Assembly (NCBI GenBank): GCA_003260075.1 | Contig: QLIY01000120.1 | Coordinates: forward strand, 170,526 to 234,525 | Length of the DNA: 64,000 nt | From: Phallusia mammillata | Taxonomy: Eukaryota; Chordata; Ascidiacea; Phlebobranchia; Ascidiidae | Direction: 5' to 3' | Translations under genes and position numbers: made by a program | Shown: positions 14,722 to 28,371 of the stretch, piece by piece | How positions within the stretch are numbered: position 1 is the first letter of the stretch | Layout of the letters: each line of letters begins with the position of its first letter | The notes under the pieces: generated by a model | The model's database searches: none | Seen by the model: only the letters and a program-made list of their open reading frames with translations | What the model was told of the DNA's origin: nothing

Positions 14722-15693
14722 AAACACTTGTCTTTATTATGTCACACGCGACAAACCGGTACGCACACAGGTCGTGTCAATATTTGTCCGGAAAGTAGGA
14801 TTAGCTTTGCTCGTATTGGATCTCAAAGCAGGTGTTAAGGGTTGTAAACTGTTTATCACTATGTGTTTAGTGTGTTGTATAAATGTCTTCCTAGTTACAG
14901 CAGTCATAAAACACAAGCGTTTGGAAACTTTACAATGATTCATGATTGAGGTGTGGCTAAACGTTTTTTATGGGCGCTGACATTTCATCAACAGCAAGAA
15001 AAACAAGCAAATTATTGAGTATATCGCTCTAGCAGATGTTAAGCTTTCAGTTACAAGTTGACTCTTTAAATTGCTATATAAGTTGTATGAATTGTAGACA
15101 GTATTTTCTCAAAGGCCTTAACAAAACTATTGTTGTCACTAGTAAGGCAATTAATCACAAAATAACGCAAGATTGTTTAATGTGTGAGTTTTATGTTACT
15201 TTAAAGGCAATTTTGTTAGCAAAATGCTATTTAGTCAGTCTGTTTCATGGCAAAGTTTTTTGTTTAATGTTGCCAGTTTACCGATAATTTTGCCCTGTAC
15301 TAAACGTTTATGAATCAAAATTTAAATGCAAAAACAAGACTTCCTTTAAATGTAATAGAAACCAGCATCTACATACGAACCAGACCGAACTAACGTACAA
15401 AGGAGGCACTTATTTCACGACTTATCCCCACTAACCTGCCGCGCGGGTTTTGCGCACTTTCTGAATCACAGTTATGACGTCATAGTCGCGTGGACTTCGT
15501 CAATCGTGCAGCGATTGTGAGGTCACAGATACACTTGTGTGTGAGCGCGGTACGCGGTTTCTTTACGAACCAGCCCATCATCCTTTTGTTTGTTTTCGCA
15601 GGATTGTAATTTGTTGTTATAAGTGATTCCGAGTTTCAGGTAGTGCGTTTAAAACTGCAAAACGTGAGCGAGTTTAAAAAATATTGTGATAAA

Positions 15694-15957
15694 ATGCCCG
15701 AAAGGAAATGGTTGGATACGATGCGCCCTCCAGCGTTAAGAATTAAAAAATCGCGGGCCGACAGGTAAGGTTTAAATTGACCTATCAAAGTTCTGCATTT
15801 CAACACGTGGCCTTATTGCATTACCAAGGGTTTCGTTTTTAATGTTTTCCTGTAGAATATTATATTTGTGTTTCAACCTGTTGCAAATTATAGATTTTAA
15901 TTTTTGTGTTTTTCTGTATTTTAGGTGTGATGCTCCACTAACACTGAAAACGGCTCG
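15694..15957 (+). CDS. RAP1GAP: Alternative first exons 1b/1b' of Rap1GAP
   Basis: A short first exon (15694-15764) opens MPERKWLDTMRPPALR and ends at ACAG|GTAAGG in phase 2. A second mini-exon (15925-15957, 33 nt) has acceptor TTTTAG and donor CTCG|GTAAGT and keeps phase 2 (reads CDAPLTLKTA). Together they would splice to the acceptor at 28372 and give a protein of about 901 residues. The donors are close to the consensus. A TGACGTCA palindrome lies 212 bp upstream of the ATG (15475-15482). There is no domain in these 35 residues, so assignment to Rap1GAP rests on strand, phase and position only. Confidence 0.5.
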
Positions 15958-18900
15958 GTAAGTTTTTATTTTATTTATTTGTTGTTAAAATTACCTAACA
16001 AGTTTTCCCAAATGCAAAACCCGTTGAATTCCCTCATGTAATTAACCAATTAGGCTGGGTTTAGACATTAACCATAACTTAATCAGTACCACAAATAACA
16101 CAATTAGACTAGGCAATTTGCATACAAGTCAACGCAACGTGTTCAGTAACACCTGAATGCTGAGCTCTTCCTTTGACCTTCAAATGAACTTCTGCTACTG
16201 TGCTGAAAAGTGACGATGATTGTCTTCTAGTTGTTTTGTTGCGGGCTTATCAGCAATTGCACCTTTCTCCTTTCTGCCCTCAACAAGTGGGTGCTTTCTC
16301 ACGCCACAATGTGCATTGTTACATCACAGTGCAAGTGCAGGCGACTGCCAGCTGGTGTGTTGTTGGCAGTGGACAGAAAAATATGAAGAGGAACTTTGTT
16401 TGATATTTCATAATTGGATACCAGAGCAGTAGAAACCATAAAAAATTTAACCGAAAGGTTTGATTAGACTCAGGTGTCAAAAACCAGAGATTTTTTTAAA
16501 AAAATATGTTCTAATCATTCTGCAAATTTGGGACTTACAGTGAAGCAAGAAAAAACAAGTGCGTGTAAATGTTGTTGATAAGTGCTGGCAGGGTTGAAGA
16601 TGCATCCGCATTTACCCAACAAGCGCTGATTTCGAAATGTAAAATGAATACTACATTTTGTTCGTGTGGTCTGGTATGCTCCTAACTGTTCCAAAATACC
16701 ATCGAACCGATAACGGGCAAAGTGTAATTTAAAACGACCCGTTTTTGTTTGCGTCTCATCGATTCAATGCAGAATAAGTGCACTTGACGCACGAACGAGC
16801 ACGCATCGAGACGTGAAAGGTCATTTTAGTTCATTTAGAAACAGACAGGCGCCTTGATAAGTGACATACGGCATCTTCGTGAATTACAGCAGCCCTCCTT
16901 CTTCTACCAACATTGTGCCCCTTCTGCTTTGAGAGTAAAAACGCCTAAACAATTATATCAGTGCACCTCAGAGCCATGAGAGTGAGATTTCCAATGCTTT
17001 GTTGTTTTTGCGTAGGACCTAAAGGTAACTTTGGGCACATTAAGTTAACTATCAAGCTGCCCATCGCAGAGTCCGTCAGATTTCTAGATTTTCACTGTGG
17101 ATTTGAACTGTAGATTAAAGTCTACGTGTTACATGAAGTACGTTCAATGCGGTTGTAATTTTCTCGATGAAAAATAGCCCAAATTGAATATTGGTATTTC
17201 GAGAGGCTCGTTTAGTTGAAATGACCCTTCGACGCTCTGCAAAGATTATAAGCTTGCGAAATTGCGTTGCATACAATTGTGACATTGCGTAGGCACTTTC
17301 GTGCAAACGAATTGCATCAGCAGTCAGTCGTATGCGCTGTGCTAAGCCATTGCAATGTTGCAATTCTTCATAGTAGACCCATAAACAGACTACAAAGTTT
17401 GGGACTCGATTAATTTCCAGGTATCTGTCAGTGTTATACATGTTTAAAGCAGAACTAAAGTGCTGTATTAAAAGCAAGCTTCATAGTCAGTAAAATTTTG
17501 GACAACGTTGCATCGGAAACTACAGGCGAAGACATATTAATTTTTGATCATCCTGAAGCGCTGAAAAATTCTTTATGAAAGCATTTTGGAAAGAGTCATG
17601 AAGTTAGCAACGTACAAGTTAAAAAACACCACACACTGGCAATTGTTACATCTTGAAACGACAAGGTTTAGTATACGAGCATACTCGGTCTACTGCAAAA
17701 CCTCTTCAATGCGACAGGCGCGTTATAACAAGCAATTGACGTGTTATGTTCGGGTCGCATAGATTTACGTGTGATGTCTCTTTCGTCGACCACTTGTTGA
17801 TAAAGTTCTGGCGTCACACGAGTGAATAGGCACGTTCTGTTGGATGTGTACACAGCGGTCCCTCTGCTCCATGCGTTGAATTGCTCTCGCGAGCCACTTC
17901 CCCGTAACTCCCAACAGTTGCTCACTATCTCATGGGAGATTCTGATAAGTGCGTTGTATAGTTCAGCTAAAGAGCACACTCCCAATTTCAAATACAAGGA
18001 ATTTTGATCACAGTTAGTTAAAGCAAAGCAGTTTTTCAAAGGAATTATGTGCAGTCAGATGAAATGATTGCTTGACCGGTTGAAGCTAGTTCGGAACCTG
18101 TTTCAAACATCTTGTAAAGACTTCACGGTCAGGAATTATCAGACAGTGTAGAGATCGTTGTTATGTTGATTTATATTGAAAACTTTTTCAGAAGTTGTAC
18201 TGCATTTACGAAATCGAAACCAGATCAAAGTAATAATAATAAAAATTGTGAATAATTGAATTCGTGTGCTGGTTAAATCTTTTGAACTTACGGTTTAAAA
18301 CTTGCTTAGAAACATGATCAAGCGCTCTTGTTGCCAAATCAGATCTCAGTTAGCAACGGCAACTCGCCCTGTAGCTATGAACTTTACAGCTTTGGCGGTA
18401 AGCATATACAGTTACAGGTTAAAACGTTGATCCAATTTCGTTTGTAAAGTTAAGTGACAATGACATATGGCAAACGCTACGCTTGTCATATGCCAGAGAT
18501 GTATCTTGTTTGCGTATAATACGGACTCACATACGCCAAGCTTAAGGAAACTAGTTACTTGTGATGGAACCGTGGTTTATAATTTACATACTCCTTAGTT
18601 TATCGCGGAGGTTTTTTGGGGAGTGTAAGGAAATGCGCTAAAAATTAGATTACAGTTGAACTTAATATTCAGATGACGGAAAATTGCTGTAAGACCTGAG
18701 AATAGACTGGATAACTTGGAGTAACAAAGTCTATTTTATTCGTTTTCCGAAAGTTTAAAATATTACAAGAAAGGTGGGCAAAATGACATAAGACGTGTAT
18801 GGATTAGCGACCATCTAAATGATGTTTTCTTATTCTTGTACAACTTACTGAAACCAAAATATTGACTTTTGATTTTGATTTTTGTCGAACTCTGAATTTA

Positions 18901-18974
18901 GACGCAAAGTGAGCTGTTGCTAAGTAACAGAAGCGTTAAACTTGTAAACTTCAATTCTCGAACGAAAGAAACCC
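15958..18974. other. No recognisable gene between first exons 1b and 1c
   Basis: The longest open frames (minus strand, 17115-17477 and 17668-18039) have no motif, splice or codon pattern that I can support. An imperfect hairpin lies near 18463-18497. Confidence 0.4.
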
Positions 18975-19330
18975 ATGAAAACTTTCCGAAGATTGTCGGT
19001 GCGTCATAGTGCTGATGACGTCATCGATCAAAGAAAACAGGATGCGCCGGTTCCAGGCCGTTTGTCCCTGAAGGCCGAACTGCGAGCGTCTTTCTCGTCT
19101 CTGCCGAGCGCCAAAGGTCTGCAGCGTCGCCGGGCAGCTACGGAAATATTGCGACCTCCGAAATCAAGCCCAGATTCGAACCGTCGCTGGTCGCCCATTA
19201 GTGGATTACTAGCGACATCGAGTGGCAATAGTTTTTGGACACCTTCACCCCCTAGGCGGCGACTTGGCATGAAAAAGCGAAGACACCCGAGTGATGCAGC
19301 TACGAGTACAAAATGCGACTCAGATTCAAG
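18975..19330 (+). CDS. RAP1GAP: Alternative first exon 1c of Rap1GAP (118 residues)
   Basis: The frame starts at ATG 18975 and runs to TTCAAG|GTATTA (donor at 19331), ending in phase 2 as required by the acceptor at 28372. The joined product would be 985 residues. The peptide begins MKTFRRLSVRHSADDV and is rich in Arg, Ser and Pro, with RRLS and RRRAAT basophilic-kinase-like motifs. There is no recognised fold, as expected for a regulatory N-terminus. The exon is visibly more GC-rich than its surroundings, which supports coding use. An in-frame stop 7 nt beyond the donor means it cannot simply read on, so splicing is needed for a longer product. A TGACGTCA at 19016-19023 lies within the coding frame. 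Confidence 0.55.
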
Positions 19331-22300
19331 GTATTAAGTAGGAAGTGTGTTTATGTTTATTTACTGTCCAAATGTCCATACTAGCAGTCATTAGAGCATA
19401 CCTTTTGTACTTTATTGAATGTGAAAAAAAACCTAGCTAAAAATGGCGCACAAAGTTACCTTTAGCTCCTTTGCTTTCATAGCTTAAAGAAACATTGAAA
19501 GCACTTGTGTTAAACAAACGTGCAAATATATGAAAACTTTTCTGCAAAAAGGTAGAAGAGTAATTCGACAACAAGCAGCAGTACATTCAACTTGGTTTAA
19601 GCAATGTACACCGCACATATATTTAAGTTCATATCCTTCAAGAAAACAAACAACAAAAATAAACGTGAGCTTAGAGGCCCAGCTGGGCATTACAGCGTTA
19701 TTCGTTTGCAATGGTAAAACCTACCCTAAAACAAACATGGCTGGTTGAAATCGGCGACATCAAACAACCCAATAGCAAATGTGTGTGCTAACTTGTTTCA
19801 TGCCCGGATGGTTTGTTGCGTTAGTAGCGCATCAAGTGGCAAAGATGTAAAACACCGTGGCCGTACATTTACAAACAGTCCCTGCCTAATGAATCTGCAC
19901 TTCTTGTTCAGGTGTATTATGTGGTCTTTAAACGGATCCCTTCAGTTTAAAGCAGCGGTTTTGAATCAGGGTTTTGCAATTATAACCTAATTACTAGCAA
20001 TTGCTATATTGTATTCTGCACAAAGTTTCAAGGCAGATGTAAATGCAACCAAATGCAGATAAAGCAAGAAGTTTTGAACTAGAAAGAGAAATGTCCTCGT
20101 GAAATACAGTCTTGTTTTTCTTCAAATTTCTAGGCTTGTTAGTCACAGTGGTGGTACAAAAAAAAACTAAGTAGAGAAATTCAGATCACAGAGTCAAACA
20201 GTTTTACCACAAAGTCAAACAGTTTTCAACAGTTCCACTGCCGCATTATTTCCTGATGGCGTTGGCTCGTGTTGCGGAAGTACTTGAAAGCTATGAGCAC
20301 TTGTGACCGATTTTATTTTTCTGTTGATTTCGTAATCTGCAGGCAACAGACTTTTGTTCTTCGAATAATTTAGTTCCTCAGTCCGGACGGGAAATAAAAA
20401 GGAAGCACCTGCATTCAGCTTTGATGTGAAAGCGCCCTTTATGCAGTTCAACTGTTTTTGTAGCGAAAGTTGAAATTTTTAAAGCGCTAGGCCACGGGGT
20501 GAATGTGTGGCGTTTTGTTACATGAGATTTGGTCTGTATTCGGATTGGTAATTGGCAATTTAGGATCTCATCAAACGTCGTTGAAGCCTTCTATCCCAGT
20601 AGAAAGTTTCTGCATCTTACGAAACGTCCTCGAAACGATGTCAGTTCTTGTCAAAAGATGTCATTCACAACGGGAGTATCTGGGTTTTCTATGCTGGATG
20701 GATCGTGGAAACCTAAGGAATGAATAAACATTCCAAGTCGGATAAAAAACATCGCAGAAAACGGCTTTCAAAACAATGTCGAGGATTAACGTAGGCCACT
20801 GTCACGAGCATTAGTGAAGCTATTTTTCGTCTAGTTTTTAACCTTCCTTGATATTCATCCATTTCTCGGTAAAGCAAGGTTTACTGATCGCACGTATTTT
20901 TCGGTGTTGTTGCTGCAAACAACAACAACAGGCAGTTGAGGCTATGACTTGATTGATGTGAATAGCAACTTCCCGCTAGGATGACAGGGTGCGTATCATA
21001 TTAATGCAGCAAACTGCACGTTTTGCCTCATCCTTAACTTTGTGTTAGAAGAGGCGAATAAAGAAAGTCTATTGTCTCAAAGGAGCTAATGTTCTCAACT
21101 TGTGTTTTAACAACGGCATCGTGTTCTTATCCGTTGCCAAAAACAAAGCTTTTTAATGTCAAAATTAAATGGGAGGCCTCTAGGACATTGTTTTTAACGT
21201 AAGACAAGGTTGAATTGGTTTTAGAACTGTAACTCGTTCTATAAGAGGTTAAGTTAAACTCTTCTCTTCCAGTTTGTAGGCGTTTCCCAAGGATGACGTA
21301 CCGAGGTGTTCGTAGGACAATGCTTGCGTCTGTAATTAGCTTATGTTTTTTGGATGTCTTGATGTGAAATGACGTGAATAGCTAGAGTTGAGCTTTATCT
21401 CATTGAGTTCTACAGCTTTGGTGTAATAGAAATAAGGCGAAATGTTTTAAGTTTAGTTGATAAGTGTTGAAAATCGAAGTAATCTTTTGACAATAATGAA
21501 GGCTGAAAGCTGCTGAAAAAGCATCAGCTGTTTACACGTTTCTCTTTCAAAATAGTGCAGTACGGGCAATTGAGCGTTTATTTATTTATTTTTAATGCAA
21601 AGCGACTTGTATCTGCTGCTCCTACCTGAAGGAAATTTCAGTTTAAAAATCAATTGATCGATAAAACACGAGTTAAAGAGAGTACCCATTGCATGTTCCC
21701 TTGCGTCGCCTAGTGATGTGAGTTCATCTGCTTAACATCGATCTGCAACCGTTAAACCGATTTTTTGCAATTTCAAGTAATTGGCTTTTAAGCGGGATTT
21801 AATGGTGCTGGAATTAGGGAAACAATTTTAAAAATCTCTGTCATATAGCTACGCTTCGGACGTGGCCAGCAGTACACATATCTACTCTCCAAAATCTCAT
21901 CTCGATTTTAAGCAGCCTAGCCCCACTTGTATGACGTCATGTGCTAATCGATGCGCTCCAATGCTCTTTGGTCAGGTGAACTCCATCGATCTGCTCGTGA
22001 TGCCATGTTCTGGTCGCTGATTGCGACGTCTTTTCAAAAATTGTATTTTCCCAGGGCGTTGCAACAATCATTGCATGATTAACATAAAGTGTGTTATAGT
22101 GGCTATGGACCAATCAATATTGGCCGGCACCAAACACCAACTGAAAAGCAGATAGCATTCTGCGTGCTCGTGGGATTATTGAGTCAGTTTGTGCGTTTGC
22201 TTCATTGTGTGTTTCAAGTTATGCGAGTATGGTTAAGTGTTTTCAAGTTCGGGATTGGTAGCAGTTGGACAAAGGGCAATCAGTAAACTTTGTCACTAAT

Positions 22301-23891
22301 TGGTGGCTCATTTTTATTTACGTATTATTCAGACAGAACAGTAATATTTAATATTTTTTTTCTAAATTTTAAGTTTTACATTACAAAAAAGTTTCAAAAC
22401 TTGTTAAGAGACAATGTACTAGCAAAAGGCAAGTAAAATGAACGATTTGTTTAGTTTTCTGTCGTAGGGCCGTGAATAATGGTTTAGCACCGCAATGAGT
22501 TAAGGCGTTTAGCATTTAATCCAGCTTTTTTAAAGATTTATACAGAAATTACTCCCATCTATGTAAAAACACATTGGACAATAAGCAGCCATTTGCGTAT
22601 GCGCACGCAGCACAATAAATCGAACACCCTCTGCGTGCATTTCGAAACTGTTGACCATATAACGCGTTTGCATGTTTACAAAATCAATTCTAAGTCCGAT
22701 CTTGGCATTAATGAGTCAGTGAATAGATTCAACGACACCTCATGATTCACCCATGTCGCAAATTTAAAGCAGAATAATATGTCAATGACGCATGAGTTGT
22801 TCTTTATTCGTTGCTGGTGCGCTTTAAAGGCAGTTTGCAGGTTTAATATTGTTGTTGTTTGTTCGGCTATGGGAGTTAATCCTTTTGAAAATAAACTTTA
22901 TTGCGATGGTATTCCCCAGGGTTCCATCCTAACCCCATTTAATGCCTTGCTTGTGCGTAAGCAGAAAACTTTATAGAAGCTGTTGTTATTTTAACAGCTG
23001 CATTATCAGTGTGGAGTTTTAGGAAACGGCGCGCCAGTTTTATTATATGCACTGAACCGTATTTAACCGTGAGGTTTTGCAGAATGTTTTTGTACGCTTT
23101 TTAGTCTGGATTTAATTGAATTTTTACAACTTAGCTACACATAATTGAAAATACAACATTTATCAAAAATCGTCCCCTTTTTAGTGCGCATTTTGGCAAG
23201 TCCGTTTTCGTAAATAGCTTTTAACATGGTCACGTGCAAATATTGAAAGTATTAAAATATGCATGACATGTGTGGCACTGAGTAGTTCAAGTAACAGATA
23301 GAATACATCACCAGCAGATGGTGTTTGACGATTGCTGAAAGCACTTGAGAGAACGTGTAGCGCTGAACAACGCTGGTGGATGTGTGTATTGATTTTACCG
23401 CGTAAATTATGCCAAGTTACCTCGATTTTAGACAATCAGTTCCCTACCTACCTAACCGATGTCCGTTATTCACCTGATGTCACCACACAGCAGAACGTCC
23501 CGTTTTTTCTCGGTCTATTCATCACACTCGTTTAGCGAAAAAGGCCAGCCACAGCTCTGTTGATGTTACACCATTTAGTTGGTGTCGTTTAAGTTGAAGC
23601 AGTGCAACAACTATTGGCTGTGATGCAGTTTAGTGCTGGCTGTTCAGGAGTTGGCTATTTTACACTGGTTGTTCGCTCAAGAAGGAATTTGGAAACACTT
23701 GCATTACGGAAACATTTTATTTTAACCACATCTTATGTGAAATTTTATGACGAAATATTGCAACTATTGTATCACAAACCCTCTCTTTCTTTGTTTACAA
23801 GTTTTTATCCTCAGTGAACTTGAGCAGTTAGGTTTCAGAAAACAAATTTTGCAATCAATTCGAACCACAACAAAAGCTTGCAGGCATTATG
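19331..23891. other. No recognisable gene between first exons 1c and 1d
   Basis: The stretch has only short unsupported frames. One TGACGTCA lies at 21932-21939. No transposon ends or duplications were found. Confidence 0.4.
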
Positions 23892-23983
23892 ATGCCATAC
23901 CGCGATCCTTCGTACCTCGCAGCCTCTCTCTCATCCGACGAAGATGACGATGACGTCATCTACCTTCCGGCGCTGACAGCAAG
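23892..23983 (+). CDS. RAP1GAP: Alternative first exon 1d of Rap1GAP (30 residues)
   Basis: ATG at 23892 opens MPYRDPSYLAASLSSDED, continues through an acidic run and ends GCAAG|GTAAGT in phase 2. Spliced to 28372 it gives an 897-residue protein, the shortest of the four predicted forms. The donor is a full consensus site. The coding run of Asp/Glu codons contains TGACGTCA (23951-23958), and a second copy begins 6 bases after the exon end (23989-23996). The acidic N-terminus contrasts with the basic N-termini of the other first exons. Confidence 0.6.
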
Positions 23984-24055
23984 GTAAGTGACGTCACAGG
24001 GCGAAACAGCGTGTGATGGCGACTGTATGATTGTGTGTGTGTTTGTATGTTTTAG

Positions 24056-24091
24056 TGTGTACCGTTATGGTCGTGAGACCTTCTACAACAG
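24056..24091 (+). CDS. Possible optional mini-exon after exon 1d
   Basis: TTTTAG at 24050-24055 precedes 36 nt reading VYRYGRETFYN in the frame set by exon 1d. An AG|GTTGTT donor then keeps phase 2, so the exon could be included or skipped without changing frame. The donor is weak. The frame also stays open to a stop at 24174, so this could be a read-through end instead. Confidence 0.25.
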
Positions 24092-27000
24092 GTTGTTTAA
24101 ACACCTGAGGCTTGAAGGCGTGCAGTTGCAAGTTTCAATAGACCACATGCTTCCTGAGCAAATGTCCCAATGGTGATGTGTGTATTGCTTTTTCCGGCCT
24201 TGATTTTGTGTATTGCTTCGTAGATAAATCATGATCCAGTTCGCAATTGATACTTAACAAGGCGCCAAAACTGGCAGCGCTAGGCATTAAACATCCAAAA
24301 GTGGACAATATAAATTGAACTATTGCCCAACCGCGCAGCTGCTGAATAAAAAAAATCACCATTTTAAAATCTGCCATTTCTCCATGACGTAACAAAGCGC
24401 CGGCGCCGCATGCTTTAAAATCGATTCGACACTGAATTTTGTACGTGCACAAATCGACTACGTTCAAAGCACAATATTTCGTCACAATGAGTGTTCACGC
24501 GTCGTGTTATGAGGTCATTTTGTTTGATTGAAAGCCAGTTCACGGATGGAAGTTGTTTGTGCGCGTATTTGTGCAAAAGGAAGCTGATAGTGTTCCGCAG
24601 TTATATTTCCTTCTCGGGAACATCCCATGCTAGCTGCTGTCAGTTCGCACCTGAACGATTTATAACCTGACCGGTACAAAAAACATCATTAAGCGTTTAG
24701 TTAATTTATATCCAAATCTCTACCAAGTTACAGTATTTTATTGCAAACATTTAACCACTACTGCTTTTGTTATATGCTGGAAAAGCAATTCGACATTTAC
24801 AACAAAATCACTGTTGTAATAATGTTTAAAACAAGCAGTTACCCTACCCCTGCGCCTTTTACTCGTAACTTTCAAAATTTTATAAAAAAAATAAATTAAT
24901 GTGGGAAAAAATATGTGTTGTGCATCATATTTGGTCACCCCTTATCGAAATGTCACACAGGTGGTCAATTAATCGTTTGGTGGTGCCATGACTTGAAAAA
25001 ATCTAACACTCAGCCACATGTGGCGCTGAAGAGCCCTACTCGAATACGTCCATTGTTCACCTACATAGTTGTGATTGTGACGTATGAGTTGAATGTGCAG
25101 AGGCGATGGTGTGTTCCGCGTTGGCTTTTATTTCCGACTAGTTTTAAAAAAAACTATTTAGACATCCAGTCTCGCCACTGTAAACAGTTTTAACAGTTAT
25201 TTGAAGAACCCAGGCTAGCAACAAAGTTTCTTTTGACTTAAGTAAAGAAAAAGAACGCGTTTATTGTCACGTCGCAGTCTTCTATTGTGTAAAGCAGCTT
25301 CAAACAACATTTTATATTCAAATGTGGCGGAAAGCAACATAAGAAGTGGTAGACTGTGACGTTATACCCAGCCGTTACGTCACAATGCGATGTGACTTCC
25401 TTCCGCTAACACATTCGAGTAGCACGATGTGATTTTTTGTCACATTATGACAGCAGTCACGGTTAAAACTGAGAGCATAGTTTATTTTGTTTTGTGCACA
25501 GTTGTGGTGATCAATCAAAAGAAAGTACTAAAGTTAGTGAAGATTTTGTTGGTCAAAGATGATTTTGAAACATGTTAAAAATTATTGGTTTTATTTCAAA
25601 AGTTCTTAAAGTTTTTCTTCAAAGCCAACTTAACCATTATGATGGAAAACTAAACTCAAATTAAAATCTACATCTTCGTGACGTATCTTCAGTATCAGTG
25701 TGAAGAAAGAGGTTTGAAAAATTATCGCAAAAATGTTAAGAATGAGCATTCTGTGAGAGGCATGTAAAATTCCAATTTAAATTGCCCATACGTTTTTGTG
25801 TACCCCAATATCGACAATAGTTATTAAATCGCCCCATGCGCCTTATTAAAATCGCGTCATGAACGGACATAAGGGGCAAAGGAAGGTTTTAATTTCCCTC
25901 GCGATTTTCTTGTTTGGTCGCTCGCCTTACCTGCGCCTTTTTCGCGCTATGGTGTCAAACTACGCACCTCAGCGGGCTGTGACATCACACTGTGCATTGT
26001 GACGTAACAAAAGTGCCCATAGTCACGCATCTGGGAGCGTGTAGAATAGAAAGGTACCGAGATTAAAGTGTTGCCTTTTGGAAAATGTCGCAAATTTAGT
26101 GTTTTTTTTAGGTTTGTTAAAGAGGTTTAATGTTATATAGATGCAAATTTGCTAAATAAGAGAATAAAAAAGCTGCAGAAACTAAACTTTTTGATGCAAG
26201 GCCCCATCAAGATCAAAGCGAATCCGCCAAACGTCAGTTAAACAAAATTAATTCTGCAAATTGAAATTAATTTTGAATCGACCATATTATCGAAGCTTAT
26301 TTAATGCAAACAGATTTACGTTGAACCTTTATGTCCCTGTTTGACCCCTTGCAATCTCTTTGATGAAACCATCCCGCTAAGACTGTTAAGGCCCTTTTTT
26401 CTTATTTGCCCTTCTTGGCCCTCACGCCGCAAGCAATACCAAACACATGAACTTTTGCTCGTCAATAATTGACTTCTAGTATAGTTTATTTACGTTTCCC
26501 AACGCCGAGCAAATGTATGTTCGATCTTGTTTGCTCTAAGTGTTCACGTGAGACTCGTGTTTTCCAAGAAACTTGTGTTATTTTTGCCCAGACCCCCGAT
26601 AAGGAAGTTTGAAAAAGTGGGATTGGTTCGTACCAGGACAGTTTTGCTTAAAAGCTGAGATTACCCGGTAGACAGTTTTAGAAACAAGGAAATAGGTTGG
26701 TTCAGAAATTTTCAATTTGGTGTTTTTGCTGTAAACAGGCAGACAGCTTAAAAATAGTAAGGAAAGTAAAGACATGAGTGTCAAGAAATTACTAGTGACA
26801 CATACAGAAAATGTAAAAAAAATATATAGAAAACTTTGCAGTGATTAATGAAAGGCTATTTTATTTGATTAGTAGTTTTTGTTATGACCTAAAAGCTGGT
26901 TTAGAAACTTGCAAGACCGTTAGTTGTTGTTTTAAGTGCATCAGACTGGTAACAGCTTTGGCGCTAATCAATAGTAGGAAACAACCGTGTTTGTCAATAG

Positions 27001-28371
27001 TAGATTCTTCCAATGTATTTTCTCTGCTAAATTTAGCAATTACAGTCCCAAACAACAAAACAGCACCTAATTATATTTGACAATTCCCTTTGTTACGTCA
27101 TAATTCGCCTATAGACTCATTGAGAATTCGCAACAATGGTTGTAACAATTCAATACCGGACGGGGGGCCTGTACTCAAGCACGTGCTTTATATTCCAGCT
27201 TAATCCGATACTGCAAATGTTTCGGCGCGACGTGTTGGTTTAGCTCGCTTGTGTATTTTGTAATCTGACCCCCAACTTATGTTATATGTAGGCTTTAACA
27301 AATTTAATCATGCTTACAGTACCTACGCCTCATAATCGTGGTCAAAACTTTCTTGTGTTTTCTTTTTGCGATTGAACATTTTTGGGTAAAAAAATACTGA
27401 TGAATGGTTTTGTAGTCAATACCCACAAAAAAGGACGAAATATAAACCACAAGTAAACATCACCTATTGGCGTCTTTTGTAAAGTTAAGTTGGTTTGGAA
27501 AGTCAAACAAAAGTTAACGTACTTTGTCTGGTAACCTTTCCCGCTGTCACACTTGGTACGTCACTACGTTGGCTTTGTGACGTCACATTGAAAAAATATT
27601 TGTCTTGGACAACAACTTGAATGGTATAAGGGCTTTATTCAAAATTACTGTGCAAAATGCTTGATAGATTATTAAAACGCTTTTGCTTTTATGTTGATCA
27701 ATAACATCGCGGAACATGCAACCGTTTCCGCATAATAAACAGTATGACGTCACAAACGCTAAATTGTGCCGCAATTGGTTATCGACCGATGAAATGTCGG
27801 TTTATTGCATGTCGCCGCATTCGTGCCAGCAAATTAATTCCAAAGTCATAATCTGAACAACAATCAGCTTCAGCTTATCGACCGGGAAAAGCAAAAGCTT
27901 AAAGCTAAAACATTCTAGGTTTACCCGGCCTGGAATTGTTTTTTGTTGTTATTAAATTCCGGTTGGTCGGTATGACTAAGGACACCTGGTGCGTTATAAT
28001 CCGTCCATTCGTTATGACATCACAATAGATCCATTGTGATTCGATACACAAAGTGGAATGCGTTTTTTCTGTTAAGATGTTTTTGGAAAAAAGAATAGTC
28101 GTTTAAGTAAAGTTTGGTGAAAAACGTTTTTTACCGGCCCAGCATTCGTGTCAAATAAATTGGTCGAAGCATTTGTACTATATTCTGTGATACATAAAGT
28201 GTTCGCTGTGCGTTTTGCTTAATGATGTTGAAAATGCAGGTTTTTGAGTAACACATGAGTTATGTTTAGGAAAAAGTGTGAATGGTTTGGTGTATGAGTG
28301 CATAAAGGGTGTGTGTCAGAAGCTGTTTCCCCCTGTCACATAAAACAACCCAACCATTGATGGTTGTTCAG
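24092..28371. other. Presumed intron upstream of the first common Rap1GAP exon
   Basis: No gene was recognised. TGACGTCA occurs at 27578 and 27745. The 3' end is the acceptor GGTTGTTCAG at 28362-28371. Confidence 0.45.

Larger units (their letters stand above)
5035..15693. other. Presumed first intron/intergenic DNA between exons 1a and 1b
   Basis: I see no coding gene here. The stretch holds TGACGTCA at 7309, 8469, 11452, 14427 and 15475, a (TA)n run near 6091-6102, and two direct duplications with G-runs at their junctions (10791-11007 and 14522-14721). Confidence 0.5.

Noticed and set aside
17115-18039. Two adjacent minus-strand open frames of 120 and 123 codons
   Set aside because: No family motif, no matching splice sites and mixed composition. 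In AT-moderate DNA of this length such frames occur by chance.
18463-18497. Imperfect hairpin around GACATATGGCAAACG
   Set aside because: The stem has several mismatches and there is no conserved arm pattern, so a microRNA call is not supported.
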